DNA of 64,000 bases from Bugula neritina (taxonomy: Eukaryota; Bryozoa; Gymnolaemata; Cheilostomatida; Bugulidae), in NCBI GenBank assembly GCA_964035545.1, contig OZ037769.1, forward strand, positions 10,145,429 to 10,209,428, written 5' to 3'. Below, in pieces: positions 57,062-64,000 of the stretch. Below the pieces are notes generated by a model. The model had not been told where the DNA came from and did not search any database. It saw nothing but the letters and a program-made list of their open reading frames with translations. The position numbers and the translations under genes are program-made. Positions within the stretch are counted from its first letter, which is position 1; every line of letters begins with the position of its first letter.

Positions 57062-60000
57062 ATGAGTCAATATTCACAAACAGTTCGTGAAGAAGATGTG
57101 AATAACAAGGTCAGCTTACATACCTTTTCATCAAAATATAATTTCGTTTTTTAAATTGGATTGATTTAAGAGTGAAGTAGAACGAGTAACTTCACAACTA
57201 TCTCAAAAGCAATATTATAATATATTATATGCGTTGTCTTAGTCTAAAAGTTGCCAGTTTTAACTCCTCCTTATCTTGGTGATGAAATAGTTCAGACAGA
57301 ATAATTCACAAATGCTCCTCTGCCCATCATTTATTATATTCTCTAAATATTGCAGATTAGGTTTACAAATTATTGCTGTTCAAACACGTCTGATTTTTGT
57401 AAGACTTGTCAAACATTGTAATATCATCATGGTTGCTTAAATCTCAGTTTTAATCAACCAGACACACCCCGTTTTACTCCACAAATGTCAATCAGCTTAG
57501 ACTATAATATCCACCCTGCAAAATTCTTTATTTCACGAGTTTATATAAATAAAAATGCTGAGTATCTTGTAAAAACAGATGACTTGAGTTTTTATACGAC
57601 TAAACTTCATTTTTGGCTATATTATTTATGCAGGCAAATTCTGCAATGAGTTCTTCGAACACAAAGGTTTTGTCTAACTACTAGTTTTAGTATTAGACAT
57701 ACAGGATTGTAAGCACTTATAACAACAGAAAATTAAAGATTTGAATCAATTCTTTTCAACATCCTCAAATCTATATTTGATTTGGAGAGTTTGCCTTCGA
57801 TCTTAGCTAATAAAAGCAAGGCTCTACATGTATAGCAGTTTTTAAAAATAGTTCGAATATATTAAAAATTCATAACTGTTGTATTTAATTTTCAGGATTG
57901 TTTTTTAATAACTCATAGTTTTATACTAGAATGAATTGTGCTACTAATTTTCTTTTACATACACATTTTTAAGAGAAATCTGCCAAGCATCTACTTACCC
58001 ATAATCTTCTTAGAGTGTTTTGCAAGTTTTCGACTTTAAAATGAGTCATTGAAATACTCGGGCTCTGTTACATGCAAACCTAATAAAACCAAACGCCATT
58101 CCAATTCTTTTAGCTAATATCAAAGGTATCTTGTCTGGAAAAGAAACTATTTCAAACAAACTCTGGGCAGGTTTTTCAAATGTTATATTGATTCAAATCA
58201 ATGATTGATTATTTTTTCTCACTTAAATGGCGACATTTGCTTATGCATTTGAATATTTTTAGTCTAGCCCAAGGTTTTTTACTTTCTAAAAGTGATATTT
58301 TAATTGAGTAGTAAAAATATGAAATGCTGAAGGAATTGAAATGAGAAACTATCTACATAAGTAAAAAAATGCTTTTAAACTTGACATAAGCTCAACTTCT
58401 GTAGGCATTTATAAATTAGTATTTTTAGTGTGTGTAACTTTTGCTAATCACCAATGGTGTATACAATACATTTTTTGGGTCTTGCAGCATTGTGCAGATT
58501 TATTTACTTGAAACCTGAATTACATATTTTTACCTGACTTGCATGCTGAGACAGTATTTCACATGTAATTTGGACACAGGTACTGTAATGAATAATGCTT
58601 GTCATTTTAGGCTAGAGATCTTGTTCGGTTTTTCCTTGCCTCGACTGGTCGCAAAGCACCCATCAAGAGAAACGGTATGTGGAGGTTCAACAAGTTATTT
58701 GGCTTTATATAAATAACTCTCACTGGATGTTGATTAGTAAATGTGTGTTTCTAATAGAAATGTGCTAACTTTATATTTTCCTAGAGCCTTCCATTAGCTA
58801 ACATATGATTTGCTGCTTTTAGACGTTTTATCTGGTAACATATGATGTCCTGTTTGTAGAAATTGTCGAAAAGGTGATGAAGGACATGTCAAGGGCGTTC
58901 AATCTCACTATGGAGAAAGCTAAAACCATCATGACGAATGTACTTTTTTATATTTTATTCTAACAAAGTTACCCAATAGAGTACCAGCTTATTGGCTACA
59001 GGACTGGTGCATCACTCTTTTAGGAGAAATTTAGTTTTGAGAGAAAATAATTTATGACCCACTTGTGGAATTTCTTTGCAATTCTTTGTTTATTCTTCAG
59101 TGGTGTGCAAAACATAATGTCTCACGTTAATTGGTCATATCTTACTAATTCACCTCAGCTTTTAGTTGTAGAGTTTTATTATTGTATTATAGTAATGATA
59201 TTTAACAATTTCTTTGTAGGTAAATGTAATTATACTCAACTAAATTGTCTATTTAATAATGATGTTCAGCACAGAGGGCTAGCCTCACAGTTTAGCTCAA
59301 GCATGTCTGAGTTTACTCATTTAGTTTTATCAAAAGTTTTGCATTTTGCAAAACTGTAAGATGTCATACTTTTTGACAGAAAATTTAGTAAAATTCACTC
59401 TAAGTTGTATTTGTGATTGTAATCAATAAACATTTGGGAGCTGTAGCTAGAAATTGTCATTTAAATTTGCTAGTAAATTTGTTTTTATCATTTCCTAGAA
59501 AGTGCTGTGCCTGTAGCTAATAAATGAATAGGTTTTTATATTTATATGCAAAAATTCAATATTTCTACTTATACTGAACTCTTTTTCGCCTCTCAAATCT
59601 ACTTTATATATTTAGTATTATACCACACATTACCGTTATACTTCAGTATGTCACTATCTGTTTGCAGACTTTTGGCCTGAGTATAGTAACTTTAGAAGAG
59701 CCAAATAAATCCTTTTGTGTGATGAATCAGATTGAGTTGGACACAAACCACCTCCATCTTGAATGGTATGACAATGGTTGCTGTTCATCTGCATTCACAG
59801 AACTGCTGTAATAGTGATACTGTTACTGTAGCAGCTTAGTAGCTACCCTCATGAAGGTCCATGTCCTGTAAAATAGCTTCACTGCTAACTGCGCTGCTAT
59901 ACACTTGATATATAAATGGAAAATAGATATCGAAATTTTGAAGAGCAAAGTTGTCACATGACTGCCCTCCAGTCTCGAGACTTGTATGGGAACTATCAAT

Positions 60001-61605
60001 GTTAGAGCCTAAGAAAGTGTATCACCATGAAAAGACAATGTGATCAGATTATAGGTCAATGTGTTAAGTAAACAGAATCTTCTACAACTGATTTTATTCT
60101 CTAATTTATATTTAACATTTCTCATGTGTTTATTAGTCACTACTATACATAGCTCAGCTGAAATTTAAATGGAATACACTGTTTCTCTTGTAAGATTACT
60201 ATGTGCACATTTTAGGGGTGAAACTGAAAACCAACAGTCTGCTTTGCTAATGATACTATTCTCCATCATATTCATGGCTGGGGAGAGCATCCATGATGGT
60301 CAGTACTTCATTTACTATCCTCAAGCCTCGTTGTAAGTTTGGAGTTGTTTCACCCCTAATGTTCTGAGCTTTCCTAATGTATTAAAGCAGATAATATTTA
60401 TTGGTGATAGTGTGTCCAGATTGTGTTTATTTGTGATAGTGTGTCCAGATAGTGTTTATTTGACATGAGCAATCTCACAATTATTGCTGTTGCTGTCGTT
60501 CTGTCAACAAACACTCTCATTGGACAATATGAAAACATCTTGGAATACTTTTTTAGTTGAGTTGTATTTGTTGCAGAAATTTTGTGGAAGGCTTTAAAGA
60601 AGATGGGAGTCGATTTTGAGTAAGTCTATACGCAGTCGTTTTTACAGAGTAGTAGTTTGTCTGAGAGGTGCAGTGAGGTCTAACATATGTCCTTTGTTTA
60701 CTTTATCAAACAAGTAATAATTGTGGCAACATTAGGTTGCTTTTATTTAGTTATTTTATTTAAAATGTTTACAAGTTTTGAGGTGTTCAGTGCTAAAGTC
60801 ATATTTAAGGTATCCCCCCCCCCCCCCCCCCGTCATCACTCAAGTGATTAAAATTAGGAAATTTTCAATTTAGAGTTTGTAGGTAATTGAAACTTTGTGT
60901 TAGAATCTAGACAGAAGGTAATATTTTTACAGCTATACATGTGAGTAGTACAGGTATATAATGGACTGCTTGTGTGTTGGTAGTGTTGATAAAAGCATTG
61001 ACAATGTTGTAGGAAGACTAACCACGAAATCTTTGGAGATGTGAAGAAGCTGGTGACCACGGAGTTTGTGCAGCAAGGGTATCTATTGTACAAGAAGATA
61101 CCTGATACTGATCCACCTAAACATGAGTTCTCATGGGGACCTCGTGCCTACGCTATAACCAGCAAGGAAGACGTACTTAGCTTTGTGTGTCAGGTAAACT
61201 TGCATCACCAGTGTGCACAAATGTATAACTTGTCACTTTAGTGTGTTATAAGTCTAGACTGTGACCAATAAGTATTAGTTGCAGTAGAGCAAGAGGGTTG
61301 GAGTTAAGAAAGGGGCTGGAGTTAAGAGAGGGGTGGAGCTAAGAGAGGAGGGGGGTTGCAGTTGAGAGGGGGGGGTGAACCGTAGGTCTGCTGGCTATAC
61401 TCGAAGTCCCTTAACTTGTGTATGTGGGATTAGCATATGTGTCAGCATGGCTGTGTATAGCTCATCATTTTATTTGAAGATTTATGGAGAAATGGATATG
61501 TTTGACTGGCCTCAGCAGTATGATTCGATACATGGAGAGGGAGCGGCAGCAGCTGCCAAGGTGCAGCAGTTGAACGGCTCAACCAATCAGATGGAAGTGG
61601 ATTGA
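57062..61605 (+). CDS. NSMCE3: NSMCE3 / MAGE-domain subunit of the SMC5/6 complex, 8 exons
   Basis: Exons 57062-57109, 58611-58674, 58860-58939, 59668-59765, 60216-60298, 60577-60619, 61013-61193 and 61480-61605 join in phase to 240 aa. All introns are GT-AG. The protein is almost entirely a MAGE homology domain: ARDLVRFFLAS...KAPIKRNEIV opens the first winged helix. FGLSIVTLEE ends it. SALLMILFSIIFMAGESIHD and EILWKALKKMGV open the second. LVTTEFVQQGYLLYKKIPDT followed by EFSWGPRAYAITSKEDVLSF is the classic MAGE C-terminal signature. NSMCE3 pairs with NSMCE1 (RING) and NSMCE4 in SMC5/6, for DNA repair. It is shorter than the mammalian form, with little N-terminal extension. Invertebrates usually have one MAGE gene, so NSMCE3 is the natural assignment. 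The exon 8 acceptor (TTTGAAG) has a weak pyrimidine tract. Confidence 0.92.
60419..60470. repeat. Short tandem repeat in an NSMCE3 intron
   Basis: Two to three units of GATAGTGTGTCCAGATTGTG plus TTTATTTGT are present near 60400-60465. A C-homopolymer of about 17 lies at 60813-60829 in the next intron. Confidence 0.6.
61290..61376. repeat. G-rich imperfect tandem repeat in the last NSMCE3 intron
   Basis: About four imperfect units of GGAGTTAAGAGAGGGG, GC-rich on one strand, lie about 100-190 bp before the last exon. Confidence 0.6.
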
Positions 61606-64000
61606 GAAGTCAGAGAGATGGGACTGTTATATCTTCTTAACACTGAATAGTAGTTGTACATACACACTGCTCTCTTATCTCACATATACTCTCTGGTGAT
61701 ATATATTTATGTAGTATCTGTACAGTTTTTTGCTATGTATATATATGTATATACTCCCTGGTGATGCATATATGTAGATGTAAAGCAGATACTTGTATAC
61801 CAGTACACTCTTAGTACTCCTGTATGAAACCTCTCAGGGTATGCATATTCATATACATCTGTAACGTAAATTGTACCGAGTTTTATATATAAGATTACAA
61901 ATGTTTTAAAACCTTGCAATTTTATTTTTTTATGAAAAAGTTCAAAAACACAAAAACATATCTTAATTTGAAAAGAATTTTTCTTTTAAATAAAAACATA
62001 TGTGCTCACACTTTTTGAACAGTCAATCAAAGTATTATAACAGCAGTGTTTTGAAACATAAGAACTCTCTCAGTAAAAGTGTGTCTTTCTGGTATTTCCT
62101 AAGCTTAATAAACACATTTGTATGTATCTTTTATTATCCAGTAGCTGGTGGTGTAATCCAACTATGTCAAATGTGTAGACTTCTGTATCACTGCTCTTTA
62201 AGCAAAGGCAAACCTCTTTATTTATGTTTCTTAGTATTGGCTGACTTAATGTACAAATCAATATTTATTTTAGTTCCTGGTTCAAATACTTTATTCTTTA
62301 GTATTTTAATAATATAATATTGTTTTATTTGTCAATCTACTCATAATATACACTTGTTTTAGCTAGATGGAGTTGTTGTCATTCAAGGGTACTAAATTCC
62401 AGATCGAAGTACTTGTAAACTGTTATACCAGCCTGGCTCATTTATTTATAACTAGTGTCTCAAATCTGGTTCCCTATCATAATAATATATAACATCACAT
62501 AGTGCTACTCAAAACTTGTTCCCTATCATAACAATATACAACACCACATAGTGCTGTTGTTCCCTATCATAACAATATAACACCACTTAATGCTGCTCAA
62601 AACTTGTTCTCTATCATAACAATATATAACATCACATAGTGCTGCTAAAAACTTTCTTTCAAAAGTTTAGGTGTTGTGATCCTTTCAAATTAGAAAAAGC
62701 ATTATCTGCTGACTATTAACCTAAACAAATAGAGGAAACACAAGTTGTCTTGAAACACTAAAGTTAACTGAATACATCTTTATTACTGCTTACCTAGAAA
62801 TTGGCAGCTATGGGAATGCTGTATTTGACAAATATATGTAACTTAGATAGTTGTGCCATGAAAACTTGGCTCATCCTAGACTCCAAGTCCAGGTAGTAGC
62901 TGAACTGAAAATGGATACTAGTGTTATAAAGTTGCTGGCTATTTGTGATATAAAATCTCCAATTCTTGAGAAAACAATTTATTTTACAATTACCCAAGGC
63001 TTTGTGTGGAGTACCACTAATAGGTGAATGATTACATAATACTAATTGTTATTGTATACTCAGCAATAAATGAGTGAAAATATTCATTCATAGGCTTTAC
63101 CTAAAACTTTGCAACAAATGCAATGAAGTGTAGGTGATCAGTCATCTGTTCTCAAACAAGCATAATATTTCATTATAATCATAAAATAAAATGACTAGAG
63201 TGAAAGAAGCCGCGCAGAGTTCAGGGTCATTAAGTGCAGTGATTGTATAGACATCAGTGTTTGAACTTCAAACTTGATGCCCCTCAACTACTACACTTGG
63301 CTGCTTCAAGCGATTTCTGAGTAAGATGGTGAGTATACACCCTATTAGTCTAGAAGCAACCTCCAATTATCTTTCATTCGTTACACAATATTTTTATAAA
63401 TTGAGAGTTTCAAGGGTCCTAAAAAAAACTCTAGACTGTTCTGTGCACCCAGTTGGCCACAAACACTCTTCAACTTTAATATGTTTTAAATAGGTACTTG
63501 ATATTTATAGTTCATATGCAGAATGGGCTTAGTAAATTTCCTCTTTTATTACTTTACTATCATGTATGCGTGCATGCATGCATGCCATTATTAATGCTAA
63601 AAACGTTGCTAACTACAAATTAATACTGATTTAAAAGTCCTTGGTTTATTATAAATAATGCGGGGCTGCCTCTTTTTTATAAATTTTCATAAAAAATTTT
63701 TATAAATTACCATGCAGTATATTATTATGGTAAAGTGAAACCATTATTAACTTTCACTACTGCAAGTTGATGCTTTATATAATTTGCAATAACTAAAATT
63801 TTCAGTTGGTATGTAACAATTGTTATGCACAACTTCTTAAGTAAAGCAAAAATGTTAAACTTACTGTCTTATCATTTATTCAATACAAAAACAATGGAAC
63901 AATTGTATTATTATGTCGCCAAGGGCGCCGTCACAGTGTTCAAAATTAAAAAGATCTTTGAAGAGAGTAAGTCCCACCAAGGTGGACAGATCTTGCTCTC
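61606..64000. other. 3' flank of NSMCE3 and unresolved right edge
   Basis: An AATAAA at 61989-61994 may end the NSMCE3 transcript. The tandem repeat 62471-62660 follows. At 63326-63328 an ATG is followed at once by GTGAGT, as in genes whose first exon ends with the start codon, but no second exon can be recognised. The last 100 bases look more GC-rich and have an AATAAA on the minus strand near 63875, so an exon may cross the window edge; I cannot identify it. Confidence 0.35.
62471..62660. repeat. About 45-50-bp tandem repeat (4 units)
   Basis: Four units begin TTCCCTATCATAACAATATA (or a close variant) and continue with CACATAGTGCTGCTCAAAAC. Unit lengths vary because of small deletions. Confidence 0.8.

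Noticed and set aside
59054-59359. 101-codon frame on the plus strand
   Set aside because: Lies wholly in an NSMCE3 intron, has no recognisable similarity and is likely chance in AT-rich DNA.
63326-64000. First exon ending in ATG/GTGAGT and a possible exon at the right edge
   Set aside because: No second exon or identifiable protein; the three minus-strand frames at the edge give no family I recognise.

Overview
The window is animal nuclear DNA, AT-rich, with intron-split genes (GT-AG introns, one GC-AG), minisatellites, tRNA-derived SINEs and many retroelements. A Rab3 GTPase ending in the CAC prenylation motif, an NSMCE3/MAGE protein and a FAM210A protein point to a metazoan, most likely an invertebrate bilaterian. 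I cannot name the species.

Four host genes are resolved to exons. FAM210A (1525-3721, +) and Rab3 (4645-11811, -) are convergent. A short copine-type vWA protein with an N-terminal hydrophobic segment lies at 25937-29477 (+). An eight-exon NSMCE3 gene lies at 57062-61605 (+). The Rab3 introns are full of tandem repeats, including one array that copies the gene's own 5' splice site. Degenerate non-LTR reverse-transcriptase pieces lie at 1-235 and about 30415-30960. A 1.7-kb non-autonomous hAT element with a perfect 8-bp target duplication is at 32250-33969, beside a MITE with about 41-bp TIRs (31319-32002).

The centre is dominated by one family of Ty3/gypsy LTR retrotransposons. A (16021-23507), B (36684-42922), C (43722-55370) and D (50958-55191, inserted in an LTR of C) are all on the minus strand. 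E (about 34160-36207) is a truncated plus-strand copy. B and C sit in opposite arms of an older AT-rich inverted repeat (about 36280-55745), so each arm shows the other's empty site and confirms the 4-bp target duplications. All five share a primer-binding site matching the tRNA-Leu(AAG) 3' end. A, C and E carry a TTTAAAC/GTTAAAC heptamer just after the Gag zinc knuckle, where Pol continues in the -1 frame in A and C. Every copy is defective in some way.

The most unusual feature is a third gene downstream of pol in A, B and D. It encodes a C2H2 finger followed by a CXC-H-C finger and a charged leucine-rich C-terminus. In all three it is predicted to be a spliced product: a mini-exon of 7-8 codons ending in a GT donor is joined in matching phase to an acceptor followed by a conserved ACACTCG. 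D has lost protease, reverse transcriptase and RNase H yet keeps this gene open.
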